In this document: in pieces, positions 7,686-15,378 of the stretch
How the letters are laid out: every line of letters begins with the position of its first letter
Position numbering within the stretch: position 1 is the first letter of the stretch
Source of the DNA: JBCBSS01 sp039819065
Lineage (GTDB): Bacteria > Bacteroidota > Bacteroidia > Cytophagales > Cyclobacteriaceae
NCBI GenBank assembly: GCA_039819065.1
Contig: JBCBSS010000078.1
Span: 1 to 36,533 of the forward strand
Direction: 5' to 3'
DNA length: 36,533 nt
Made by a program: the position numbers and the translations under genes
Notes under the pieces: generated by a model
The model's input: the letters and a program-made list of their open reading frames with translations, nothing else
Databases searched by the model: none
Told to the model about the DNA's origin: nothing

Positions 7686-9350
7686 CTATTGTAAGAACGG
7701 GACTTTGTATTTACTCAAAAATTTGGTTGAAGATTGAAAAAGCAACTCATCAAGTCGAATCGCTTTTTGGATGCTTTCGTCCTCGTGGGTTAATTGGTTT
7801 ACTTGACTAATACAACTATTGGTATTGGTGACCAACTCAGCCCATTTTATCTTCTTGCTGGACATGAAGTATGTCGTTTCATCCTTTTTGTAATCTATTT
7901 TATCTATGGTGTCAGTACCATTTGAAATGTTATTGTTGTTGATTATCTCGTTTAGTGGAGTGGCTCTTTTATCATCCAATTTCTTTTCCCCGACATTAGG
8001 ATTTACCATGTACGGTCTAAAAGCCTTAAAGCCTGATTTACCTGAGTCCCCGCTTATTTCTATCAAGTATTTATTGAAATGCTCAAAGAAACCCTCAAAG
8101 CTTCTATAGAAGTTCTGACTGAAGAAAGTTTCAATCATTTCACTGGAAAAAAAAGTTCCTCTTTTTTCAGTTAACCCGGTTTGTAGCTTCCAGGTAATAT
8201 TATTGCTCTTTTTAAAGACCTTTAATATCAAAAGATGAGCAATGTAAAAACGAGTAAGGGGAAGGTTTATCCACTTATAGGAAGGTTTTTGTGGGTCAAA
8301 ATTTTCAAGAAATATCGGTTGATTACCTTCACCGATCCGGATACCATATCGTAAAGCTGACGGTTCCTCATTATCTAACTGTTCATTTTCCAAGCTTAGG
8401 AATTTGGTAAGTGATGTTGCCCCGATAAATTCAACAAAATGGGGTTGGTTCTTTTGGTTTACTCCACCTTCAGCATTCTTATGCTCCATATTATCATTAT
8501 CATCAGCCAGATAAAATATGGCATTAGGCTCTGTAAGGTTTTTATGGTAATATCGAAGCGCGGACTTGGTTTTGGTAATGAATGTTTTGGAATCGATAGT
8601 GCTCGAGTCATTTTTAGATACAGTGAAGTATGGCATAATGCTTAATAGACCGATTTTCGCATTTCGGAAAGCATCTACTTCTTTGTAATTTCTTATCTCT
8701 TTAATTAGCCATGGGATACCGGCGGCTCCTGTTCCACCAAAAATTGAGCCCATAACAAAAATCCGGTCACCTTCTTTAAACCCATGAGCAAAGGCACTGA
8801 AGTCTTTGTTTTTAAAAAGTTCTTTACCATTCTGGTCTTTATATCTTTGTCCAAATTGTCCGAAAACTATACTGCCGATGTTCGGTCTACCTTTGAAGCC
8901 ATGTTGTAATGTCATATTCAATTCCTGCTCTGCGAAAAGGAGGTCTACCAAATTTTCGGTTGTGGCAAGTTTTGTCGATGTAGATAAGGTTTCATAGTCA
9001 ATCATTTGTTTAAGTGAAGCCTTATTTGTCAGGTCGACTGGCATTGTAAACGTGTCGCTTTCAGCGCCTTCTGATACATCTTTCAAACGCTTGATAGGCA
9101 CTTTGAAAAAGCTGCTTTCTCCCCTTGAGAATTTTAATGTATCGTGTATTTCCATGTAAGTATTAAGGAGATTTCTAGTGACACTGGTGTTACCATTTTC
9201 TGAATCCAGATCGATCATTATTGGTACGATTTCCCAATTTTTCAGTACTTCGTAACCGCAACCAGCTGCCAGCTGGATGGTTATTGCCTCCAGAACTCTG
9301 GCACCAGAGCCCCCGATGGCAAAAACGTAACATCTTTTAATATCACTCAT
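7686..9350 (-). CDS. Tubulin/FtsZ-fold GTPase-like protein (Tubulin_2 type)
   Basis: The protein has 554 residues. Tubulin-fold nucleotide loops are visible in order: YVFAIGGSGARVLEAI (8-23, T1-like), VPIMIDLDSENGNT (42-55, T2/T3 region) and the tubulin signature FVMGSIFGGTGAAGIPWLI (198-216), which lines up with the FtsZ GGGTGTG loop. A strand such as KIGLLSIMPYF follows, as in FtsZ. I do not see a clear NxDxxE T7 loop, the residues that trigger hydrolysis in polymerising FtsZ. GTP binding is therefore likely but polymerisation is uncertain. Pfam recognises such bacterial proteins as a tubulin-like family (Tubulin_2). The C-terminal half is unassigned. Its ATG overlaps the stop of the VWA gene by 4 nt (ATGA), implying translational coupling. 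Predicted cytoplasmic. Confidence 0.85.
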   Translation of the reverse strand: MSDIKRCYVFAIGGSGARVLEAITIQLAAGCGYEVLKNWEIVPIMIDLDSENGNTSVTRNLLNTYMEIHDTLKFSRGESSFFKVPIKRLKDVSEGAESDTFTMPVDLTNKASLKQMIDYETLSTSTKLATTENLVDLLFAEQELNMTLQHGFKGRPNIGSIVFGQFGQRYKDQNGKELFKNKDFSAFAHGFKEGDRIFVMGSIFGGTGAAGIPWLIKEIRNYKEVDAFRNAKIGLLSIMPYFTVSKNDSSTIDSKTFITKTKSALRYYHKNLTEPNAIFYLADDNDNMEHKNAEGGVNQKNQPHFVEFIGATSLTKFLSLENEQLDNEEPSALRYGIRIGEGNQPIFLENFDPQKPSYKWINLPLTRFYIAHLLILKVFKKSNNITWKLQTGLTEKRGTFFSSEMIETFFSQNFYRSFEGFFEHFNKYLIEISGDSGKSGFKAFRPYMVNPNVGEKKLDDKRATPLNEIINNNNISNGTDTIDKIDYKKDETTYFMSSKKIKWAELVTNTNSCISQVNQLTHEDESIQKAIRLDELLFQSSTKFLSKYKVPFLQ

Positions 9351-10885
9351 AGTGGTATATTGCTTAGATTAGGATTGAAATTTTTTAAAAGAATTGATAG
9401 GGTACTAAAGACTATTATGCCATATATGAAGTTGAGAAAGCCATGTGATAACACTACACCAAAGCCCAAGGCTAATCCGTTCTGGCAATTGGTGTGCTGG
9501 CTGTAGATAATAGCTATGGTTGCTATTAAACCTATAACAGCCTGTACTAATAGAAGCGACATCCACCATTTCATGGGGTTTACAGTGTCGTTAAAGACAG
9601 TTGACAAATAAAAAAAACTAACTGTAATGGCTGGCATGATTAAGCACATCAAAACAAGCCAAGCATACACCCTGTTTTCCAGCCAAAATGACTGGGGTTG
9701 ATTACCCAAGACTGGTACATAGACAGCCCCCCAATAGGAGAGAGAACTTGATTTATTGACTTTTAACCTTTTGTCTAAGCAGGGTCTGTCTTCATAGATG
9801 TTTTCAAAGGAGTTTATAAGTGTTCCAAGTCTATATGTTTTATTATGATCAACACGGTTGTCTTCTGGCAATTCTGGTGAATCATAATAAAGACTATTCC
9901 AAATAGAATGAGTTTTTGTATTATCATTTACAGTTTGAATGTTGATTATGCTTTCCTTCGGCTGCCCGATATTAATGCTCAGGGTCGTAGAGCCAGTGAA
10001 AGTATATTCTAGTTTATTGCCGGAGTTATCGGAGATATTGAGGTTTTCAAGAAGACTTTTTTGGTCAAGAAGATATGATGGTTGGTCATTTGAAATAAAA
10101 CTTAACTCAAGCCTATTATCCGCCACATATTTGGCGTTGCACAAAGGTTGTAGGGTTAATTTATTGTTCAATGACCGGTTAAAATGCTGACCTCTTACCG
10201 CATTATTCTTATGCAGCATCAGTTTATCCAGGAAGGATGAGAATCTTAAGTCGCCGATAGCGATTAAGTAAAGATTACGTTTGGTGGTATCATTATCAGC
10301 CTTAACCTCAGTATCAGCTGGTTGTGCCCAATAAGAACCTTTGAAGTTATATCGAAATTGATATAGACTGATATTGCTCTGATCATCCTTAGCCAATGGG
10401 GTAAGGCTATTTAGTATATCCGAATATTCTCTGGGTAACGATGATTCAGCCTTACTAACAGAAGTCACGCCATCTGTCAAAATGAGGTGTAAAATATTGT
10501 CTTCAATACCATATTTTGGAACGATATGTCGAAAAGGTTGAGAGTATAGATTATTCTGGCATTGATAAAAACCTCTGTTTAAAGCAACTGAGCTAAAGGT
10601 CTCGTAGTCATTCGTTAAAGAATCAACCTTTGAATTGAATTGGTGGTAACTGATGTCAATGTCACCGATAGAAAACTCTTTATTTAAATTCCCTAAAAGC
10701 CCAATAGCCTCGGAGTTCTCATTGAAAAAGCCTTGCATTGATAACGAGCAATCCAAATAAACCCTAACCTCTCTTGGGTTTTGAATACTCGTTTCATTAA
10801 TGACATCGTATTCATAATATCTGCATCCTGTTAATGCAAATACAAATAATGTTGTAATTAAGTATGTGATTTTAGATACAGACAT
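9347..10885 (-). CDS. VWA-like lipoprotein with C-terminal inner-membrane helices
   Basis: This 512-residue protein is probably the first gene of the operon. A lipoprotein signal peptide ends in ALTGC (17-21). A von Willebrand A-type domain follows, with a MIDAS-like motif VYLDCSLSMQG (42-52, DxSxS) and a later LHLILTDGVTS strand carrying the second metal-site Asp. Three hydrophobic segments at about 410-434, 442-464 and 474-505 end the protein. Lipid anchor plus membrane helices place the VWA domain in the periplasm, tethered to the inner membrane. VWA domains bind protein ligands through a metal ion, which suits a sensor or coupling role in a complex. The stop overlaps the tubulin-like gene by 4 nt. 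Two inverted repeats lie in its upstream region. Confidence 0.8.
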   Translation of the reverse strand: MSVSKITYLITTLFVFALTGCRYYEYDVINETSIQNPREVRVYLDCSLSMQGFFNENSEAIGLLGNLNKEFSIGDIDISYHQFNSKVDSLTNDYETFSSVALNRGFYQCQNNLYSQPFRHIVPKYGIEDNILHLILTDGVTSVSKAESSLPREYSDILNSLTPLAKDDQSNISLYQFRYNFKGSYWAQPADTEVKADNDTTKRNLYLIAIGDLRFSSFLDKLMLHKNNAVRGQHFNRSLNNKLTLQPLCNAKYVADNRLELSFISNDQPSYLLDQKSLLENLNISDNSGNKLEYTFTGSTTLSINIGQPKESIINIQTVNDNTKTHSIWNSLYYDSPELPEDNRVDHNKTYRLGTLINSFENIYEDRPCLDKRLKVNKSSSLSYWGAVYVPVLGNQPQSFWLENRVYAWLVLMCLIMPAITVSFFYLSTVFNDTVNPMKWWMSLLLVQAVIGLIATIAIIYSQHTNCQNGLALGFGVVLSHGFLNFIYGIIVFSTLSILLKNFNPNLSNIPL

Positions 10886-10908
10886 TTGGCTAATTTGGTT
10901 TTGCTAAC

Positions 10909-10935
10909 AAAATGATATATTCCGTGTATCATTTT
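10909..10935. promoter_or_regulatory. Inverted repeat in leader of the VWA-tubulin-actin operon
   Basis: AAAATGATATA and TGTATCATTTT form an 11-bp stem with one T-G wobble around the loop ttccg. It lies 24-50 nt upstream of the VWA start on the minus strand. It could be a repressor operator or a leader hairpin. No clean TAnnTTTG box was found beside it, so the promoter itself is not located. Confidence 0.45.
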
Positions 10936-10987
10936 TCTTTCAAATTTCTTCACTGAATTTTACTATAGCAGCCGTACTTCCAACGAT

Positions 10988-11017
10988 ATTCATATCCTCA
11001 AATCTGAGGATATGAAT
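10988..11017. promoter_or_regulatory. 13-bp perfect palindrome between the divergent operons
   Basis: A perfect 13-bp stem (10988-11000 with 11005-11017) encloses the 4-nt loop AATC. The core TCCTCAAATCTGAGGA is the exact reverse complement of 1561-1576. It sits between the minus-strand VWA operon (start 10885) and the plus-strand small gene (start 11085), so it could serve as a shared operator. No T-run follows on either strand close enough for a typical terminator. Confidence 0.55.
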
Positions 11018-11084
11018 TGCCTTATAACCGCTGATGTTATTTGGTTTTTATAATCTGAACTTTGAAATAAAACCACTTAATATC

Positions 11085-11309
11085 ATGGAAAACCAAAAGC
11101 TTACTTCGGAAGAAAAAGAATTTGAAAGGCCAGGAAATGATATACCTGCCAGCAAAGAACCGAACCCAGAGACCGAAAGGCCTATAGGTAGAGTGCCAAA
11201 GGTCGAAGAGCCAGAAGTGTCAATTGAGCGGCCAGGAGATGATATTCCGGCCACAAAGGAACCCGATTCTGAGACAGAGAAGCCTGGAGGGATTATTCCC
11301 TCTAAATAA
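11085..11309 (+). CDS. Small proline- and acid-rich repeat protein
   Basis: This 74-residue protein starts at ATG 11085. An upstream in-frame ATG at 11034 would add 17 hydrophobic residues but gives no convincing signal peptide. The body is a duplicated 34-residue unit: ERPGNDIPASKEPNPETERP then ERPGDDIPATKEPDSETEKP, joined by a PKVEEPEV linker. It has almost no large hydrophobic residues and no Cys, so it should be disordered. The repeat is also visible in the DNA (102-nt period), with substitutions that keep the protein, which argues that it is a real coding gene. It is divergent from the VWA operon and followed by a strong terminator-like hairpin. Function is unknown. A linker or binding-partner role is a guess. 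Confidence 0.6.
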   Translation: MENQKLTSEEKEFERPGNDIPASKEPNPETERPIGRVPKVEEPEVSIERPGDDIPATKEPDSETEKPGGIIPSK

Positions 11310-11333
11310 TTGAGTAGATTATTGTTTTAATGA

Positions 11334-11375
11334 AAAGACAATAAGTTTATATTTAAATGTAAACTTATTGTCTTT
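11334..11375 (+). terminator. Strong hairpin terminator after the small repeat gene
   Basis: AAAGACAATAAGTTTA (11334-11349) pairs perfectly with TAAACTTATTGTCTTT (11360-11375). The stem can extend inward by three more pairs (one wobble) to a TTAA loop. A T-rich tract runs on from the right arm. It lies 24 nt after the small repeat gene and directly before the TPR kinase start, so it could also shape the leader of the kinase mRNA. Confidence 0.7.
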
Positions 11376-11378
11376 ATT

Positions 11379-13502
11379 ATGTATATTTTTTGCAATAGAT
11401 GCATGCTGTATTTCCTGTTGTTTTTGCTGAAGTTGTTAATTAGTGCATCGGTACTGCTAGCACAAGACACCTCTACTATAGATAGCCTCAAGAATGAACT
11501 AAGTTCTGAGCATGACAATCATATCCGAGTCGATATTTTCAATGATCTGGCATGGTTTAGCCGGTTCCATGATTATAATGAGGCTTCAGGATATGCTCTA
11601 CAAGCCAATGCTTTGGCAAAATCTCTCGGGGACAAGAAAAGAGAAGCCACTAGCCTGGTAAGGCTAGGAGGGATTGAAGAAATCAAAGGGAATTTAGACA
11701 AAGCTATTCAATTGATTAGTCAGGCTTTGGTTTTAGAAAGGGATGTCAATCATAAATATGGTGTAGCCAGAGCACAAAGCATGTTATCATCCATATATCG
11801 GCATAAGAAAGAATACAACTTGGCTGTTGAATCCGGAAAGGAAAGCCTTGATATTTTTATTGAATTAGGTAATCCATCATCAATCGCCAGAGCCTATCAA
11901 AGGTTGATATCAGCTTACCAAGAGAAAGGGGAGGTGAACAATGCAATGGAGATGTTAATTGAGAAGCAAAGAGTCGATTCTTTACATGATAATCAGAAAA
12001 CTAAAGCAAATACACTTACTTCCTTTGGTTCTGCTTATTATCAATTGAAAAGCTATAACAAAGCGCTTGATTATTATTTAAAAGCCAAAATGAAATGGGA
12101 AGACTTAGGTGACACTTCGGAACTTGCGAATGCCCTAACTCGTTTAGGTGCGATTTACATCGACTCAAGAGATTATAATTTGGGAGAAGGCTATATAAGG
12201 GAGAGCATTTCGTTGAATAACCTGCATAACTACGGAACTGCCAATGCTGATAATTATACTAATCTCGGAATTGTCTATTCCAGTAAATATCAATATGATT
12301 CCGCTATTGCTTGTTATCAGAAAAGTATAGCGCTTGATAAATCGCTCGGAGAGAAAGCCAGCGCTCTAGCTTTCTACGGTCTAGGTAATACCCATAAAAG
12401 GCAAGGGCGAACTGATTCTGCCCTATCCATGTATGAAAAGGTACTTGCCGTTAACCCTCAGTCCGCTCGATTACTTATGGAAACGTCATGGAACCTGATC
12501 GATCTGTATTCAGAAATTGGAGAGTTCCAAAAAGCAGATTCATTGAGAAATGCTTATGGAGTACTAAAGGATAGTTTAGATAGAATAACACTTCAAGCAA
12601 TAGTTGTTAAGGATAGTTTTGAAAGAGAGCAAAATAGAAACCAATTGTTGGCCAAGGATTTAAAAATCAAGAATTCAGAATTAGCCAGGAGTAATATTTT
12701 GATCTACGCCCTTGTAGGAGGCTCAATTCTTATCCTGATCTTATTTTTTTCCATTCTTAAGAATAGACAACTCAAACAAGCGGCCCTAATCTCCCAAAAG
12801 GATGCCGAGATAAGGCAACAAAAAATAGATGAAATGCTCAAAACCCACGAGCTAAAGGAGATGAGTGCTATGATGGAAGGGCAGGAGCAAGAACGCAAGC
12901 GGATAGCACAGGATTTACATGACCGTCTGGGTAGTATGCTATCTATGGTTAAAATTCACTTTAAGACTGTTGAAGAAAACATCGAGTCCATACAGGAAGA
13001 GAACAGAAAACAATACGAAAAGGCAGATAGTCTTTTAGACGAGGCTTGTGAGGAGGTACGTAAAATTGCTCATGACATGGTTTCAGGTGTATTGAAGAAA
13101 TTTGGTTTGGTTCCTGCAATCCGAAGCCTAAGTAAATCGGTGAACGAGACTGGGCAACTAAAAATCGAGGTATTGGATTTTGGAATAGAGAATGATGAAA
13201 GACTTGATTATGAGATTGAGATTAATGTTTATCGTATAATCCAAGAGCTTCTTAGCAATACACTCAAGCATGCTGAAGCTTCTGAGATGACTATTCAGAT
13301 CATAAAGAAAGAAGGCAATCTCAACCTTTTGGTTGAGGATAATGGGAAAGGGTTTGATTCAGATAATGTACAAGATACTGGAATAGGTCTAAAGAATATG
13401 CAGGCTAGGGTCGATAAACTTAATGGAGAATTAAATATTGATTCGGGAAAAGGTTCTGGAACAACAGTTAGTATGGATATACCAATTACCAAAGAGCTAT
13501 GA
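11379..13502 (+). CDS. TPR-sensor histidine kinase (HisKA_3 type)
   Basis: The protein has 707 residues. A signal sequence (MLYFLLFLLKLLISASVLLAQ) follows the ATG at 11403, a good alternative start eight codons in. Tetratricopeptide repeats fill about residues 40-400. A short helix leads to one transmembrane segment (about 443-463). The cytoplasmic kinase has a HisKA_3 dimerisation helix with RIAQDLHDRLG (phospho-acceptor His 514), and a HATPase domain with N box IIQELLSNTLKHAEA, G1 box VEDNGKGFD and GIGLKNMQARV. This matches the common Bacteroidota TPR sensor kinases in which the periplasmic TPRs sense an unknown partner. The ATGA overlap with the response regulator makes the pair certain. 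Targets are not evident. The neighbouring VWA operon and caspase pair are candidates by position. Confidence 0.9.
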   Translation: MYIFCNRCMLYFLLFLLKLLISASVLLAQDTSTIDSLKNELSSEHDNHIRVDIFNDLAWFSRFHDYNEASGYALQANALAKSLGDKKREATSLVRLGGIEEIKGNLDKAIQLISQALVLERDVNHKYGVARAQSMLSSIYRHKKEYNLAVESGKESLDIFIELGNPSSIARAYQRLISAYQEKGEVNNAMEMLIEKQRVDSLHDNQKTKANTLTSFGSAYYQLKSYNKALDYYLKAKMKWEDLGDTSELANALTRLGAIYIDSRDYNLGEGYIRESISLNNLHNYGTANADNYTNLGIVYSSKYQYDSAIACYQKSIALDKSLGEKASALAFYGLGNTHKRQGRTDSALSMYEKVLAVNPQSARLLMETSWNLIDLYSEIGEFQKADSLRNAYGVLKDSLDRITLQAIVVKDSFEREQNRNQLLAKDLKIKNSELARSNILIYALVGGSILILILFFSILKNRQLKQAALISQKDAEIRQQKIDEMLKTHELKEMSAMMEGQEQERKRIAQDLHDRLGSMLSMVKIHFKTVEENIESIQEENRKQYEKADSLLDEACEEVRKIAHDMVSGVLKKFGLVPAIRSLSKSVNETGQLKIEVLDFGIENDERLDYEIEINVYRIIQELLSNTLKHAEASEMTIQIIKKEGNLNLLVEDNGKGFDSDNVQDTGIGLKNMQARVDKLNGELNIDSGKGSGTTVSMDIPITKEL

Positions 13503-14137
13503 TCAAAGTATTATTGGCCGATGACCACCAAATTGTATTAGACGGGTTATCACTTCTTCTTGATCAGGAAGATGATATAGAAAAGGTAGATGAAGTACAG
13601 GACGGAGAATTGGCACTTAAGGTGCTTCAGGTCAAAAAAGTGGATGTGGCGGTTTTGGATATTGAGATGCCTTTTATGGATGGTATAGAAACCACTAAGG
13701 CCATACGCGAAACACACCCTGATGTAAAGATTTTGATTCTCACCATGTACAATGATGAAAGTTTCATTAGTCAATTGATTCAAGCTGGGGCTTCTGGATA
13801 CATTCTCAAAAATAGAGGGAAAGAAGAGTTGGTTGAGGCGATTAGGAAAGTGGCAGGCGGAGGTGAATATTTTGGAGAAGCAGTCACTAATACGTTGATC
13901 GCAAGCATTAAGAAGCCAAAGAAAAAGCTGTCCGATGATATCGTTCAACTTACCAAAAGGGAAAAAGAGGTACTCAAGTTGATTGCTGAAGGCTTAAGTA
14001 CACCACAAATCTCCGAGAGGTTATTTATAGCTCATAGCACTGTAGAAACACATCGAAGGAATCTTATTGATAAAACTGGTGTGCCTAATTCTAAAGCACT
14101 GATCAGATATGCCTACCAAAATGGTTTGGCGGAGTAA
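13499..14137 (+). CDS. NarL/FixJ-family response regulator
   Basis: The protein has 212 residues. The receiver domain (1-120) has the acidic pocket D8/D9, phospho-acceptor D54 in VAVLDIEMPFMDG and the conserved Lys in YILKNRGKEE. A LuxR-type helix-turn-helix follows at about 147-205, with LTKREKEVLKLIAEGLS and the recognition-helix stretch AHSTVETHRRNL. It is translationally coupled by a 4-nt overlap to the TPR kinase upstream and would be phosphorylated by it to bind DNA. 213 nt separate it from the caspase gene, so that gene probably has its own promoter, which may be a target of this regulator. Confidence 0.93.
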   Translation: MIKVLLADDHQIVLDGLSLLLDQEDDIEKVDEVQDGELALKVLQVKKVDVAVLDIEMPFMDGIETTKAIRETHPDVKILILTMYNDESFISQLIQAGASGYILKNRGKEELVEAIRKVAGGGEYFGEAVTNTLIASIKKPKKKLSDDIVQLTKREKEVLKLIAEGLSTPQISERLFIAHSTVETHRRNLIDKTGVPNSKALIRYAYQNGLAE

Positions 14138-14350
14138 TATAGTCCAAGAATATCCTATTCTTTCTGCTTTTGAATTATAATCATTCCCGTACACACATAA
14201 ATCTCGCACCAAAGTATATCGCGTAACTGCCATACGCTACGATGTTGTCTAAATGCCTAATACATTATCCTTAAAACTAAGGAGTGAAATAGGGTCTTTT
14301 GAGGGTTTATTCAAGACGTTCGATCCTGCATCTTTAAACCAAAAAGACTT

Positions 14351-15298
14351 ATGAGACGAGCGTTAATAGTTGGAATAAATGACTACGAATGGGCCCCATT
14401 GCAAGGCTGTATTAATGATGCTAATGAGGTTGGTAACTTATTGGAAAGGCACTTTGATGGAACCCCAAATTTTGATTGTAAGAAGTTAATTTCAAGTGAC
14501 CGAGAGGTTACTAGGACTTATTTGGGAAAACAGATTCATCAGCTTTTCGCGAATCAGGCAGACATAGCTTTACTATACTTTTCCGGGCACGGGGCTGCAA
14601 CAGATTTCGGTAACTACCTCGTTACTCAGGATGCATTAAAATTTGACGAAGGAATAGCCATGAATGATATCATGGTATTGGCTAATCAATCCAAGGCAGG
14701 TGAGGTGATTATCATTCTGGACTGTTGCTACAGCGGGAATATGGGTAACAATCCTTACTCTGAATTTAATATGACCACTTTGCGTGAAGGAGTCACAGTA
14801 ATTACATCAAGTACCGATTACCAAACCTCCAAGGAACGACAAGGAATGGGTGTTTTTACCAGAACAATTTGCGAGGCATTGGACGGGGAGGCTGCTGATT
14901 TGTTGGGCGAAGTCAATATCTCCGGTGTTTATGGCTATGCCGACAAAATATTTGATTCATGGCAGCAACGTCCAGTTTTTAAATCACACATAGCGTCAAT
15001 GACACCAATCAGAAAAAACAAACCAAAAATTGATCTTAAAATTTTAAGGCGTCTGCCAGAATATTTTGAAATAGAAGAGAAGGAACTGCCGCTGAGTCCA
15101 TCTTTTGAACATAGCCATGATTTAGCCGATGAAGAGAAAGTTTCCATTTTTCAAAACCTGCAGAAATGTGTGGCTGCCGGTTTGGTAGTACCAGTAGGAG
15201 AGGAACATATGTACTATGCAGCAATCAATTCCAAGAGCTGTAAACTAACTAATCTGGGACAGTACTACTGGAAGTTGGCTAAAGGGGGCAGGTTGTAA
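14351..15298 (+). CDS. Caspase-like cysteine peptidase (C14) with C-terminal winged-helix-like region
   Basis: The protein has 315 residues. The caspase p20 fold starts at once (RRALIVGINDYEWAPLQGCIND). The catalytic dyad is H80 in LLYFSGHGAA and C126 in IIILDCCYSGN. Asp124 and the CCYSG context match metacaspase/orthocaspase sites. The catalytic domain ends near residue 220. Residues about 245-315 (NLQKCVAAGLVVPVGEEHM...KLTNLGQYYWKLA) look like a small winged-helix fold. No signal peptide, so cytosolic. Bacterial caspases of this kind often act as effectors or processing proteases in immunity and cell-death systems. The next gene, 80 nt away, encodes a small membrane protein, which fits an effector pair. 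Substrate specificity is not predictable here. Confidence 0.88.
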   Translation: MRRALIVGINDYEWAPLQGCINDANEVGNLLERHFDGTPNFDCKKLISSDREVTRTYLGKQIHQLFANQADIALLYFSGHGAATDFGNYLVTQDALKFDEGIAMNDIMVLANQSKAGEVIIILDCCYSGNMGNNPYSEFNMTTLREGVTVITSSTDYQTSKERQGMGVFTRTICEALDGEAADLLGEVNISGVYGYADKIFDSWQQRPVFKSHIASMTPIRKNKPKIDLKILRRLPEYFEIEEKELPLSPSFEHSHDLADEEKVSIFQNLQKCVAAGLVVPVGEEHMYYAAINSKSCKLTNLGQYYWKLAKGGRL

Positions 15299-15378
15299 CC
15301 TGCCCCTAATTGCCAAACCTAAAACCCAGTTCATGTTCTATTATATCTAAGAAACCATGTTGATTCTAAAATCCAATT

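Noticed and set aside
512..10885. Insertion sequence or prophage as carrier of the actin/tubulin-like operon
   Set aside because: No transposase, integrase, tRNA-end attachment site or long terminal repeats are visible; only the short palindrome pair is suggestive.
13550..13948. 132-residue minus-strand open frame
   Set aside because: Antisense to the receiver domain of the NarL-type regulator, whose motifs are unambiguous.
14300..14330. Possible tRNA T-loop (GTTCGATCC near 14318)
   Set aside because: The flanks do not fold into a cloverleaf and the stretch lies close to the caspase start.
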